A stretch of 64,000 nt of DNA from Salinimonas chungwhensis DSM 16280 (GTDB taxonomy: Bacteria; Pseudomonadota; Gammaproteobacteria; Enterobacterales; Alteromonadaceae), in NCBI RefSeq assembly GCF_000378185.1, contig NZ_KB899376.1, positions 462,357-526,356 of the forward strand, given 5' to 3'. A program made the translations under genes and the position numbers. How positions within the stretch are numbered: the first letter of the stretch is position 1; every line of letters starts with the position of its first letter. The notes beneath the pieces are model-generated. The model made no database searches. It worked only from the letters and a program-made list of their open reading frames with translations, and was not told where the DNA came from. Of the stretch, positions 18,720-27,280 are shown piece by piece.

Positions 18720-18787
18720 GCAAGGCTATAGGCTTGCTATTTTAAATGCAAGTTTATAGCCTTGCGCTAAAGGTTTATGATTTAGCG
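18720..18787. promoter_or_regulatory. Clustered inverted repeats, candidate operator of the satD-like operon
   Basis: A perfect 11-bp inverted repeat (GCAAGGCTATA at 18720-18730, TATAGCCTTGC at 18755-18765) encloses a smaller imperfect one (CTTGC/GCAAG). It is followed directly by a 7-bp repeat pair (CGCTAAA at 18765-18771, TTTAGCG at 18781-18787). The cluster sits in the divergent space between the SatD-like gene and the SpmAB-like gene, where promoters for both must lie. Confidence 0.55.
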
Positions 18788-18838
18788 TTAAACGGTTTCT
18801 GATACACTGCCTAAAAGGAATAAAAACAACAAGCGCGA

Positions 18839-20068
18839 ATGATTCATAAAATTTGGTTAACTTTCATTCTGACTGCTTTTCTGGCGACTTGCTTTCAGGT
18901 AGTAAGTGGCACTAACGATGCCGGTTTTGCTCAGGTAATGACCGCAGTTAACAGCATGGCCGAGTTAAGTGTAGAAATAGCGTTGGGTCTTATCGGTGTG
19001 CTGGCGTTCTGGCTCGGCATTTTTGAAGTGGCAGAAAGGTCTGGGATGATTCAAAAATTTGCCCGATTACTTTCACCTTTATTGTGCAAGTTAATGCCTG
19101 AGCTGCCCAGAGACCATCCTGCGCTTGGTAGCATTACCATGAATTTATCGGCTAATGTAATGGGCCTGGACAATGCAGCTACGCCGTTCGGCATTAGGGC
19201 AATGCAGGATATGCAGAGTCTTAATCCTCATCGTGAGACCATTTCCAATAGTCAGATACTGTTTTTGGTTCTTAATACCTCATCAGTGACATTGTTCCCC
19301 ATTGCAGTCTTTTTATACCGGGCAGAGCAGGGTGCAGCCCTGCCAACGGATGTATTTATCCCTATCTTACTGGCCACCAGCGCCTCGACCATCGCTGGCG
19401 TCGCAGTTACCGCTTTGGTTCAGAAGATCAATTTATTTCAAAAGACCATTATTATTTATGCCACGCTGATATTTGCAACGTTAACTGCCATAGTCATGTA
19501 CTTTTCGACGCTGGCCACGGACGTATTGGCCAGTCAGTCCTCAATGGTGGCTAACTTCTTATTATTAAGCTTTATCGTTACAGTCCTACTGGCCGGCTAT
19601 AAAAAGCAGTTAAATACTTATGATGTATTTATCGAAGGGGCGAAAAAAGGCTTCGAGGTGGCAATTTACCTGATTCCCTATTTATTAGCGATGTTGATAG
19701 CAATTGGTATGCTGCGTGCCAGCGGTGTTCTTGAGCACATCTCAACGCTGATAGCCAGTGGAGTTGCGATGTTAGGTGGGGATACGCGTTTTGTTGATGC
19801 ACTGCCAACTGCACTGATGAAGCCGTTGTCAGGCAGTGGCGCCCGGGCATTAATGATAGAAACAATGCAATACCAGGGCGCTGACTCTTTTGCCGGAAGA
19901 CTATCCTCCGTATTGCAAGGCTCTACCGAAACGACATTTTACGTGTTGGCTGTGTACCTTGGTGCAGTTGGGATAAAACATGCCCGGCATGCGGTAGCGT
20001 GCTGCCTGGCGGCCGATGCCGCCGGTATAATAACAGCTATCACAGTTAGTTATTGGTTCTTTGGCTAG
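18839..20068 (+). CDS. Nucleoside-recognition (Gate) domain membrane protein, fused SpmA-SpmB type
   Basis: 409 residues, polytopic. Two nucleoside-recognition/Gate domains are visible: SpmA-like in the first half (VLAFWLGIFEVAERSGM, NLSANVMGLDNAATPFGI) and SpmB-like in the second (FIEGAKKGFEVAIYLIPYLLAMLIAIG, LMKPLSGSGARALMIETM, STETTFYVLAVYLGAVGIK). In spore formers SpmA and SpmB are separate proteins; here they are one chain, as is common in proteobacteria. The substrate is unknown, possibly a nucleoside or other small solute. It is divergent from the SatD-like gene. Confidence 0.85.
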   Translation: MIHKIWLTFILTAFLATCFQVVSGTNDAGFAQVMTAVNSMAELSVEIALGLIGVLAFWLGIFEVAERSGMIQKFARLLSPLLCKLMPELPRDHPALGSITMNLSANVMGLDNAATPFGIRAMQDMQSLNPHRETISNSQILFLVLNTSSVTLFPIAVFLYRAEQGAALPTDVFIPILLATSASTIAGVAVTALVQKINLFQKTIIIYATLIFATLTAIVMYFSTLATDVLASQSSMVANFLLLSFIVTVLLAGYKKQLNTYDVFIEGAKKGFEVAIYLIPYLLAMLIAIGMLRASGVLEHISTLIASGVAMLGGDTRFVDALPTALMKPLSGSGARALMIETMQYQGADSFAGRLSSVLQGSTETTFYVLAVYLGAVGIKHARHAVACCLAADAAGIITAITVSYWFFG

Positions 20069-20149
20069 CGGTTGTTCATTCAGTATTCACGTTGAGGTAT
20101 TCATAGTGTCAGCAAAAATTCACCGTCACACGTTAAACAGGAGTTGTTT

Positions 20150-20857
20150 ATGACCAAATATAAATGCGGCCGTTTTTTATCTGCAATCTGCTCAGTTGCA
20201 ATCACAGCACTGGTTTTTTCTGCATCCGCACTTGCTCAGCAAAGTAAACCAGCGCAGATACAGGTTCAGGGAAGCGGAAGCGCCTCTGTAACGCCGGATG
20301 CTTTCACAGTGACTTTTGTACTGGAACAAAAAGGGGAGACAGTAAGTAAGCTGAACACGCAGCTGCAGCATCACCTTAACCAGCTGACCGACTTTTTACT
20401 TGAGCAGGATGTGCCGGCTAAGCAAATTCAGTCAATGCAGGTAAGACTGGCACCTTGGTATGAAAATGCCAGAGAAGGCAGAAAGCAACAGGGTTTTATA
20501 CTTACGCGCGAAATTTCAGTTACGCATAACCATATTGAACACTATGACAGAATTATAGATGGTGCGCTCAAGCGAGGGGTAACCCGGATAAGTCAGTTTG
20601 ATCTTATTTCACAGGATCAGCAAAATGCGTTTAAGCAAGCCTTGATAAATGCTATCCGTGACGCCAAATCCAAGGCTGCGCTGATTGCCGGAGAGCTTGA
20701 TGTAAACGTGGGCGATGTCATTGACGTTACTCAACAATATGGCGGAAGAATAATGACTTCCAGCAAGGCAAGTATGGCGATGGCTGATGAAAGCGGCAGT
20801 ATGCCAGGTCAGCAGCAAATAGAAGCAAATGTAAGTGTCACATTTGCACTTAATTGA
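20150..20857 (+). CDS. SIMPL (DUF541) domain periplasmic protein
   Basis: 235 residues from ATG 20150, which sits after CAGGAG; an in-frame TTG six bases upstream is less likely. A signal peptide (about 1-26, ending SASALAQQ) precedes a SIMPL/DUF541 domain with IQVQGSGSASVTPDAFTVTF near the start and a later IRDAKSKAALIAGELDVNVGDVIDV. Bacterial homologues such as YggE are implicated in oxidative-stress tolerance; a defined activity is lacking. It is 16 bases upstream of msrC and probably co-transcribed with it. Confidence 0.85.
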   Translation: MTKYKCGRFLSAICSVAITALVFSASALAQQSKPAQIQVQGSGSASVTPDAFTVTFVLEQKGETVSKLNTQLQHHLNQLTDFLLEQDVPAKQIQSMQVRLAPWYENAREGRKQQGFILTREISVTHNHIEHYDRIIDGALKRGVTRISQFDLISQDQQNAFKQALINAIRDAKSKAALIAGELDVNVGDVIDVTQQYGGRIMTSSKASMAMADESGSMPGQQQIEANVSVTFALN

Positions 20858-20873
20858 ATTTTAATGGAGAACA

Positions 20874-21332
20874 ATGGTGTCCGAACAGATTTATGAGCGT
20901 TTAGTAAAACAAGCTGAAGCACTGGTCAGTGGCGAGCATGATCTTATCGCGAATATGGCCAATCTGAGCGCTCTGCTTTACAACAATCTGGAGCAGGTCA
21001 ACTGGGCAGGCTTTTATCTTTATAAAGAAGAACAATTAGTTCTGGGGCCATTTCAGGGTCAGCCAGCGTGCATACGCATTCCCATGAATAAGGGGGTATG
21101 TGGAACTGCGGCTCAGCAAAATAAAACGCTCGTGGTGGAAGATGTCCACACCTTCGATGGACATATAGCGTGTGATGCAGCCTCTAATTCAGAAATTGTT
21201 ATACCACTGTATGTTAATAACCAGTTGCTGGGAGTGTTAGATATCGATAGCCCGGAGATAGGGCGCTTTGGAGCAACTGATCAGACCGGTCTCGAAAAAA
21301 TTGCCCGAATTTTAGAGACAACGCAGTTATGA
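20874..21332 (+). CDS. msrC: Free methionine-(R)-sulfoxide reductase, GAF domain
   Basis: 152 residues. A single GAF domain carries the three family cysteines C66 (PACIRIP), C76 (GVCGTAA) and C100 (HIACDAASNSEIV) at the same 10- and 24-residue spacings as the E. coli enzyme (YebR/fRMsr). It reduces free Met-R-SO, repairing oxidised methionine. The order msrC-proQ-prc matches E. coli yebR-proQ-prc, with one extra gene inserted here. The ATG of that gene overlaps the stop (ATGA). Confidence 0.93.
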   Translation: MVSEQIYERLVKQAEALVSGEHDLIANMANLSALLYNNLEQVNWAGFYLYKEEQLVLGPFQGQPACIRIPMNKGVCGTAAQQNKTLVVEDVHTFDGHIACDAASNSEIVIPLYVNNQLLGVLDIDSPEIGRFGATDQTGLEKIARILETTQL

Positions 21333-21619
21333 AGGATAATGTAGACATTCATGTTGTGCTTGCAACGCCTCAGGATATGGATGACTTTCATACCGATCCG
21401 GTGGAAGCCGCAGAACGTTTAAATTTTATCCTGCATGGTGTGTATGACAACGCTGATGAGGATATCGATACCGAGCGGCTTGAACGAATATTGCACTATA
21501 CTTGGGAAGAGTGGCACCGAAATGCCAGTTTATTAGACATTGATGATGATGAATTACTGGATTGGGTTGACCACACGCTGGCAACTTGGGATGATGCGGA
21601 TAATTCGGAATTTTACTAA
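21329..21619 (+). CDS. Small acidic protein of unknown function
   Basis: 96 residues, strongly acidic (many Asp/Glu, very few Lys), with no signal peptide or membrane segment. I do not recognise the family. It starts at an ATG overlapping the msrC stop (ATGA) and ends 14 bases before proQ, so it is translated as part of the msrC-proQ-prc operon. The tight coupling and normal codon use argue that it is real. Sequence features (helical middle, LDIDDDELLDWVD near the end) suggest a soluble cytoplasmic adaptor, but that is speculation. Confidence 0.7.
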   Translation: MKDNVDIHVVLATPQDMDDFHTDPVEAAERLNFILHGVYDNADEDIDTERLERILHYTWEEWHRNASLLDIDDDELLDWVDHTLATWDDADNSEFY

Positions 21620-21633
21620 CTAGCGTTAAATTA

Positions 21634-22299
21634 ATGGAATCAGCAGAGAAGTTTTCTAACAGCAAAGAAGTTATTGCCTATTTGGCAGAGCGTTTTCCTC
21701 ACTGTTTTTCTACCACCGGCGAAGCACAGCCGCTGAAAATCGGTATCTTTCAGGAACTGGCGCAACGATTGGAAGATGAGGAACGTATCAGTAAAACACT
21801 GCTGCGCTCTACATTAAGACATTACACTAATAGTTGGCGTTATCTGCATAGCATCAAAGAAGGCGCCTACCGCGTGGACCTTGATGGTAATCAGGATGCC
21901 CAGATAGAGAAAGAACACGCCGACCACGCCAGGCAGCAACTTGACGAAAGCAAAGCCAAGGCAGCAGAGAAACGCAAGGCGAAACAGCAACAGGATGGTG
22001 AAAAACGTCCGCCCCGTCGTAATACTGCGAAACCTGCTGTCGGACCAGCAAAGCGGGCGAACGAGACAAAAAAGGGAACTAAACCGAAATCTGATAGACC
22101 AATGAAGACACCCCCGGCACGTTTGTCTGAGTCCGATCTTCATGCCGGGACGAAAGTGACGGTTAAGTTGGGCAAGGCACCAATGCCTGCCGTAATTACT
22201 GAAGTTGCCAAAGATGGCATCCATGTTCAGCTTGATACCGGAATGGTAGTAAAAGTGAATTCGGACGCATTACGTTTGGCTGGCTCCAAGAGGTCGTAA
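21634..22299 (+). CDS. proQ: RNA chaperone ProQ
   Basis: 221 residues. The N-terminal FinO/ProQ domain (about 1-115) shows NSKEVIAYLAERFPHCF, PLKIGIFQEL and LRSTLRHYTNSWRYL. A Lys/Arg/Ala-rich linker (about 100-165) follows, then a C-terminal Tudor/SH3-like domain (GTKVTVKLGKAPMPAVITEV). This is the standard ProQ layout. It binds structured sRNAs and mRNA 3' ends. prc follows three bases after the stop, as in E. coli, where the pair controls osmoprotection and cell-wall functions. Confidence 0.94.
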   Translation: MESAEKFSNSKEVIAYLAERFPHCFSTTGEAQPLKIGIFQELAQRLEDEERISKTLLRSTLRHYTNSWRYLHSIKEGAYRVDLDGNQDAQIEKEHADHARQQLDESKAKAAEKRKAKQQQDGEKRPPRRNTAKPAVGPAKRANETKKGTKPKSDRPMKTPPARLSESDLHAGTKVTVKLGKAPMPAVITEVAKDGIHVQLDTGMVVKVNSDALRLAGSKRS

Positions 22300-22302
22300 A
22301 AC

Positions 22303-24342
22303 ATGAAAGATATCCTTCGTATTTCCATTGCAACTGCATTTCTGACCATGGGGGTTGGTGCGGGTGCTGTTACAACAACACCTGATGTTGAAGAGTTGCC
22401 TATTCTGCAACAGGAGACTCAACATAGCGTTGCGGCGAAACGGGTGAGTGCATTGTTCACCCGGGCGCACTACAAGGAAATAGCGTTGGATAACGCATTG
22501 TCGGAAAAAATCTTCAGCCGTTTTCTCAAGGCATTAGATAACAACAAGCAAATTCTGCTTGCTTCCGATGTCGAAAACTTTTCCCGCTATCAAGACGATT
22601 TTGATGAGGCGCTGACCCGTGGCAATTTAAAAATCGCGTATGATATGTTTAATCAGACCTCAGAACGTCGTATGCAACGTTACGAGTATGCGTTGTCTCT
22701 GCTTGATGAACCGTTTGATTTTGAGAAGAAGGACGATAAGTTTTATTACGACAGAGAAGACGCCACGTGGGCCGAATCAGAAGAAGCCCTGAATGAAATC
22801 TGGCGTCAGCGTGTTAAATATGATGCGCTTAACCTGATTCTGGCGGATAAAGACTGGGAAGAAGCAAAAGAGCTTCTTACTAAACGATACAAGCGGGCTA
22901 TCAAGCGCATTAAGCAAACGCAAAGCGAAGACGTTTTTCAAACGGTCATGAACAGCTTTGCACGCAGTATTGAAGCACATACCAGTTATCTTTCCCCCCG
23001 CAATGCGGACCGCTTTCAAATGGAAATGAACCTTTCATTTGAAGGTATTGGGGCAGTTCTGCAAAGTGAAGAAGATTTTACTGTTATAAAAAGTATTGTT
23101 CCGGGTGGGCCGGCAGATAAGTCAAAGGCACTTAAGCCTGAAGATAAAATCATTGGTGTTGCCCAGGATGACGATGAGTTTGTTGATGTGGTTGGCTGGC
23201 GACTGGATGAGGTTGTCGAACTGATTAAAGGTCCGAAGGGCTCCACGGTGCGATTACAGGTTCAAAAAGGAGCCAGTGAAAGCAAATCCATGTCGGTAGT
23301 CGATTTGACCCGTGACAAAATCAAACTTGAAGATCGCGCCGCGAAATCAGAAGTCTACGAGCCTGAAAGTGGTCCGCATCAAGGTGAAAAGCTGGGCGTT
23401 ATTACGATCCCAAGCTTTTACAATAATCTGCATGAGGATGTCAGTAAGGAGCTCGACAAGCTGAATGCACAAAACGTTAAAGGGATCATCGTCGATCTGC
23501 GCGGCAACGGTGGCGGCTCACTTACTGAAGCAACCTTGCTGACTGGCCTGTTCATTGAAAAAGGTCCGGTGGTCCAAATTCGCTACGGTGAGGGCAAAGT
23601 CAGTGTTAATCGGGATACAGACGGTGATGTTGCTTATGAAGGTCCTTTGACTGTGTTGGTTGATCGTTACAGTGCGTCTGCCTCAGAAATCTTTGCTGCT
23701 GCCATGCAGGATTATAACCGTGCATTAATTATCGGTGAGCAAACTTTCGGAAAAGGCACCGTGCAGCAACATCGTGGTTTAGGTCGCATCTATGATTTGT
23801 ACGAAAATCCATTAGGCAGTGTGCAATTCACTATTGCTAAATTTTACCGTATTGACGGGGGGAGTACGCAGCATAAAGGCGTAGTACCGGATATTAAGTA
23901 TCCAAGCCCGATAGAACCGGCTGAATGGGGTGAAAGTCAGGAAGAAACGGCACTTCCGTGGGACAGCATTGACCGGGCAAATTACGCAACATTTGGCGCC
24001 GACCAGGGTGCGGTAGATGTACTGACGGCCAAGCATAATAAACGCATCATGGAAAACCCTGAGTTCAAATATATCTACGAAGATATTGAAGACTATAAAA
24101 AGAAGAAAGATCGTGACTATGTCTCCTTGGTTAAGTCGGAGCGACTGGCGGAAAAAGAAGAAGAAGAGAATGAAGAATTGTCTCGTGCCAATGAGAGACT
24201 GGCTCGTCTGGGTAAAGAACCGATAGAGTCAATGGACGATTTGCCAGAAGATATTGAAGAGCTTGACCCTTTCCTTGACGAAGCAGCCAACATCACATTT
24301 GATATGCTGAACACTGGAAAGTATGCAATAAATCATAAATAA
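22303..24342 (+). CDS. prc: Tail-specific (C-terminal processing) protease Prc
   Basis: 679 residues (E. coli Prc 682). A signal peptide (about 1-22) directs it to the periplasm. An N-terminal helical domain comes next, then a PDZ domain around 240-320 (SFEGIGAVL, IKSIVPGGPADKS), then the S41 catalytic domain with the Ser in YSASASE (457-461) and the general-base Lys484 in TFGKGTVQ. A C-terminal DUF3340-like acidic coiled region closes it. It degrades periplasmic proteins and cell-wall hydrolases (MepS in E. coli). It is the last gene of the operon, with a strong terminator at 24355. Confidence 0.95.
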   Translation: MKDILRISIATAFLTMGVGAGAVTTTPDVEELPILQQETQHSVAAKRVSALFTRAHYKEIALDNALSEKIFSRFLKALDNNKQILLASDVENFSRYQDDFDEALTRGNLKIAYDMFNQTSERRMQRYEYALSLLDEPFDFEKKDDKFYYDREDATWAESEEALNEIWRQRVKYDALNLILADKDWEEAKELLTKRYKRAIKRIKQTQSEDVFQTVMNSFARSIEAHTSYLSPRNADRFQMEMNLSFEGIGAVLQSEEDFTVIKSIVPGGPADKSKALKPEDKIIGVAQDDDEFVDVVGWRLDEVVELIKGPKGSTVRLQVQKGASESKSMSVVDLTRDKIKLEDRAAKSEVYEPESGPHQGEKLGVITIPSFYNNLHEDVSKELDKLNAQNVKGIIVDLRGNGGGSLTEATLLTGLFIEKGPVVQIRYGEGKVSVNRDTDGDVAYEGPLTVLVDRYSASASEIFAAAMQDYNRALIIGEQTFGKGTVQQHRGLGRIYDLYENPLGSVQFTIAKFYRIDGGSTQHKGVVPDIKYPSPIEPAEWGESQEETALPWDSIDRANYATFGADQGAVDVLTAKHNKRIMENPEFKYIYEDIEDYKKKKDRDYVSLVKSERLAEKEEEENEELSRANERLARLGKEPIESMDDLPEDIEELDPFLDEAANITFDMLNTGKYAINHK

Positions 24343-24354
24343 AACGGTAAAGTC

Positions 24355-24386
24355 AAAAAAGGCTGGTGTTGAGCCAGCCTTTTTTA
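24355..24386 (+). terminator. Rho-independent terminator after prc
   Basis: A six-A run, the stem GGCTGG/CCAGCC (loop TGTTGAG) and a six-T run. Its symmetry makes it able to act in both directions. Confidence 0.85.
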
Positions 24387-24440
24387 TGTGCTTAGCACTC
24401 ATAATAAAACAACAAAACAATAATAAACAGGAACACAATC

Positions 24441-25775
24441 ATGGCTATGCGAGGTGAATTCTCGTCGCGTATCGGCTTCATATTGGCCGCAGCGGGTTCT
24501 GCCGTAGGGTTAGGGAATATATGGGGCTTTCCGACACAAGTTGCCAGTAATGGTGGCGCAGCATTTGTGCTGGTCTATCTGCTTTTAGCGTTTGTACTGG
24601 CGTACCCCGTACTCATGGCAGAATTGATCATTGGCCGGGCCAACCGATCAAATATGGTTGATGCACTGGGGAAAATTTCTAACAGTGTTTTGGGCAGAGC
24701 AACAGGTATTTGGGGGTGTGTGACTGTCTCCATGATTCTGGCCTTTTATGCCATTGTTGGCGGCTGGATGCTGGCTTATTTTGCAGATGCCGGTGTATCT
24801 ATGGTCGGGGCAACATCAGTCTCTGACTGGCTAATGGGCTTTTCAGTACCCCGAAATATGATTTTTTGCGGGATTTTTCTTACCCTGACTTCTCTGATTG
24901 TGCTTGGCGGAGTCAGAGCTGGCATTGAGAAGTGGTCGGTGCGCCTGATGCCGACACTGGTTATCATTATTTTGATGTTGATCGTCTATGTAAGCTTCCA
25001 GCCAGGCGCTGTAGAAGGGTGGAGCGCTTACCTTGTTCCTGACTTTTCTCGTGTTTTAGAACCAGATTTGTTGATCAGTGCGATGGGCCAAGCATTTTTC
25101 TCTATGTCCCTGGGTGTGGGTACCATGCTTGTATACGGCTCCTATGTTAGTAAGGAAGAAAACCTGCCTTCTATTGGCGCTTCCGTGGCGTTAGTGGATA
25201 TTGGTGTCGCCATCATAGCGGGTATGCTCATTATACCGTCAATGTATGTCGCCCTGCATAACGGTGTCGAAATTTTCTCACCTGATGGTGCACTGATCGA
25301 GGGTGATAAACTTATCTTTACCGTTCTGCCTGCACTTTTTGATTCAATTGGCAGTGTCGGACTCTTTGTCTCTTTTGCCTTTTTTGCACTGATGGTTATC
25401 GCTGCTGTTACTTCGTCAATCTCTATGCTTGAGGTGCCTGTAGCTTACATGGTTGAAAGCCGGGGCATTGCGCGTCAAAAAGCAGTATGGTTGATGACGG
25501 CAATTATATTTTGTTGCAGTACTATTATCATTTTCAATTTTGAAGCGCTGTTCGGGCTTGTCATTGCCGCCACTACGCAGTGGAGCCAGCCTTTGCTGGG
25601 ACTGGTATTGTGTATCTTCGCTGGCTGGGTATGGCGACGGGATGCTATTTTGCAGGAACTTAAATCCGGCAGTCCTGATGCAGAAAATGGTATGTTCTGG
25701 AAGATCTGGCCATGGTATGTTCGGTTTGTCTGTCCGGTTGTAATTGCCATCATGTTTGCACGTACGGTGCTGTAA
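24441..25775 (+). CDS. Sodium-dependent transporter, neurotransmitter:sodium symporter (SNF) family
   Basis: 444 residues, about 11-12 membrane helices. TM1 holds the family sodium/substrate motif GSAVGLGNIWGFPTQVASNGGAAF, and the segment MGQAFFSMSLGVGTMLVYGSY corresponds to TM6. It likely imports an amino acid or amine with Na+; the substrate cannot be named. It is followed 18 bases later by an NhaC-type antiporter that could recycle the sodium. The start at 24441 follows AACAGGAAC. Confidence 0.9.
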   Translation: MAMRGEFSSRIGFILAAAGSAVGLGNIWGFPTQVASNGGAAFVLVYLLLAFVLAYPVLMAELIIGRANRSNMVDALGKISNSVLGRATGIWGCVTVSMILAFYAIVGGWMLAYFADAGVSMVGATSVSDWLMGFSVPRNMIFCGIFLTLTSLIVLGGVRAGIEKWSVRLMPTLVIIILMLIVYVSFQPGAVEGWSAYLVPDFSRVLEPDLLISAMGQAFFSMSLGVGTMLVYGSYVSKEENLPSIGASVALVDIGVAIIAGMLIIPSMYVALHNGVEIFSPDGALIEGDKLIFTVLPALFDSIGSVGLFVSFAFFALMVIAAVTSSISMLEVPVAYMVESRGIARQKAVWLMTAIIFCCSTIIIFNFEALFGLVIAATTQWSQPLLGLVLCIFAGWVWRRDAILQELKSGSPDAENGMFWKIWPWYVRFVCPVVIAIMFARTVL

Positions 25776-25793
25776 AGCGGGATAAAAATAATA

Positions 25794-27266
25794 ATGAATA
25801 AAGATGTCAAAGCTCCATCCCTACTGGATGCTCTCCTGCCTGTTATAGCACTTATCATTATGATGAGTGCTGCAGTTTATTTGTTTGGCGATAACTCCTC
25901 GTTTGGTCCCAACCAGATTGCACTGTTACTGGGGACCGGCCTTGCAGCAGTAATAGGCATGAAAAACGGCCATAAGTGGAAAGATATTGAGCAGGGCATT
26001 GTTAATGGGATATCCATGGCGCTGGGTGCCTGTTTGATTTTACTCGCTGTAGGCTCTCTCATCGGTACCTGGATGCTGGCGGGCACTGTACCAACTCTCA
26101 TTTATTATGGTCTGGAATTACTTAACCCTTCTTTTTTCTATGCTGCCACCTGCCTGATTTGTGCTGTGGTTGCAATGAGTATCGGTAGCTCCTGGACTAC
26201 CGCGGCAACCGTCGGTGTCGCGCTGATGGGCGTAGCATCGGGCATGGGTATGTCAGAAGCGGTTACTGCTGGCGCGGTTATATCCGGATCCTATTTTGGC
26301 GACAAAATTTCGCCACTATCGGAAACCACTAATCTTGCACCTGCGGTAGCAGGCACTGATTTATTCGAACATATTCGTTACATGCTGTGGACCACGATTC
26401 CCAGCTTTTTAATAGCATTACTGGTTTTTGTATTTCTGGGGTTCAATGAATCCGGGGATGTTACTGCTCAACGTATTGAACAAATGCAGGCGCTGTTGGA
26501 TGAATCATTTACGCTGGGCTGGCATTTGCTTATTCCGTTAGTCGTTTTACTGACTCTCGCGGTACGTAAGATGCCCGCGTTCCCGGCCGTGTCCATTGGT
26601 GCGCTGGTTGGTGCGTTGTGGGCTGTTATATTCCAAAGTGATGTTGTCCTTAATATGGTCGCGACCGGCGATAATGGCGCGGTAGGAATGCTCAAGGTGG
26701 TCTGGAAAGCACTGTACGACGGTGTTGCTTTTGCAACCGGCGATGACAACCTTAATAGTTTGTTAAGCAGGGGCGGTATGTCTTCCATGCTTAATACGAT
26801 CTGGCTGATTATTTGCGCCATGTCATTTGGTGCCGTGCTGGAAAAAGTCGGCTTATTGAAACGAGGCGTCACGACAATTTTGCGCGGGGCTAAATCCGCG
26901 GGTGATATGATCAGTCGTACCATCCTTACGTGTTTAGGTACCAATCTTGTAACAGCAGACCAGTATATGGCCATCGTTATGCCGGGCCGGATGTATAAAG
27001 AAGAATTCGAAAAACGTGGATTACATCAGCTTAATCTTTCCAGAAGTCTGGAAGATGGCGGTACATTGACCTCGCCGCTGATCCCCTGGAATACCTGTGG
27101 CGCTTACATGCAGGGCGTGCTCGGTGTACATCCGTTCGAATACATCTTCTACGCCGTTTTCAACGTAGTAAACCCGATTTTGGCGGTGATCTACGCCTAT
27201 GTCGGTATTAAAATTCTTCAAATTAAGCCTCCTTTTGACGCAGAAGCGAAGGAGTCAAACGCATAA
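25794..27266 (+). CDS. nhaC: NhaC-family Na+/H+ antiporter
   Basis: 490 residues, about 12 membrane segments. The family-conserved stretches MSIGSSWTTAATVGVALMGVASGMGMS, GAVISGSYFGDKISPLSETTNLA and EDGGTLTSPLIPWNTCGAYM are present. It exports Na+ in exchange for H+ (some members exchange malate/lactate). It is probably co-transcribed with the upstream Na+ symporter and lies 14 bases before pepN. The gene symbol denotes the family rather than proven orthology. Confidence 0.88.
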   Translation: MNKDVKAPSLLDALLPVIALIIMMSAAVYLFGDNSSFGPNQIALLLGTGLAAVIGMKNGHKWKDIEQGIVNGISMALGACLILLAVGSLIGTWMLAGTVPTLIYYGLELLNPSFFYAATCLICAVVAMSIGSSWTTAATVGVALMGVASGMGMSEAVTAGAVISGSYFGDKISPLSETTNLAPAVAGTDLFEHIRYMLWTTIPSFLIALLVFVFLGFNESGDVTAQRIEQMQALLDESFTLGWHLLIPLVVLLTLAVRKMPAFPAVSIGALVGALWAVIFQSDVVLNMVATGDNGAVGMLKVVWKALYDGVAFATGDDNLNSLLSRGGMSSMLNTIWLIICAMSFGAVLEKVGLLKRGVTTILRGAKSAGDMISRTILTCLGTNLVTADQYMAIVMPGRMYKEEFEKRGLHQLNLSRSLEDGGTLTSPLIPWNTCGAYMQGVLGVHPFEYIFYAVFNVVNPILAVIYAYVGIKILQIKPPFDAEAKESNA

Positions 27267-27280
27267 TCCCGGGAGGATTA

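Noticed and set aside
24113-24125. matS-like GTGACTATGTCTC inside prc
   Set aside because: Only 11 of 13 matches, inside coding sequence; expected by chance.
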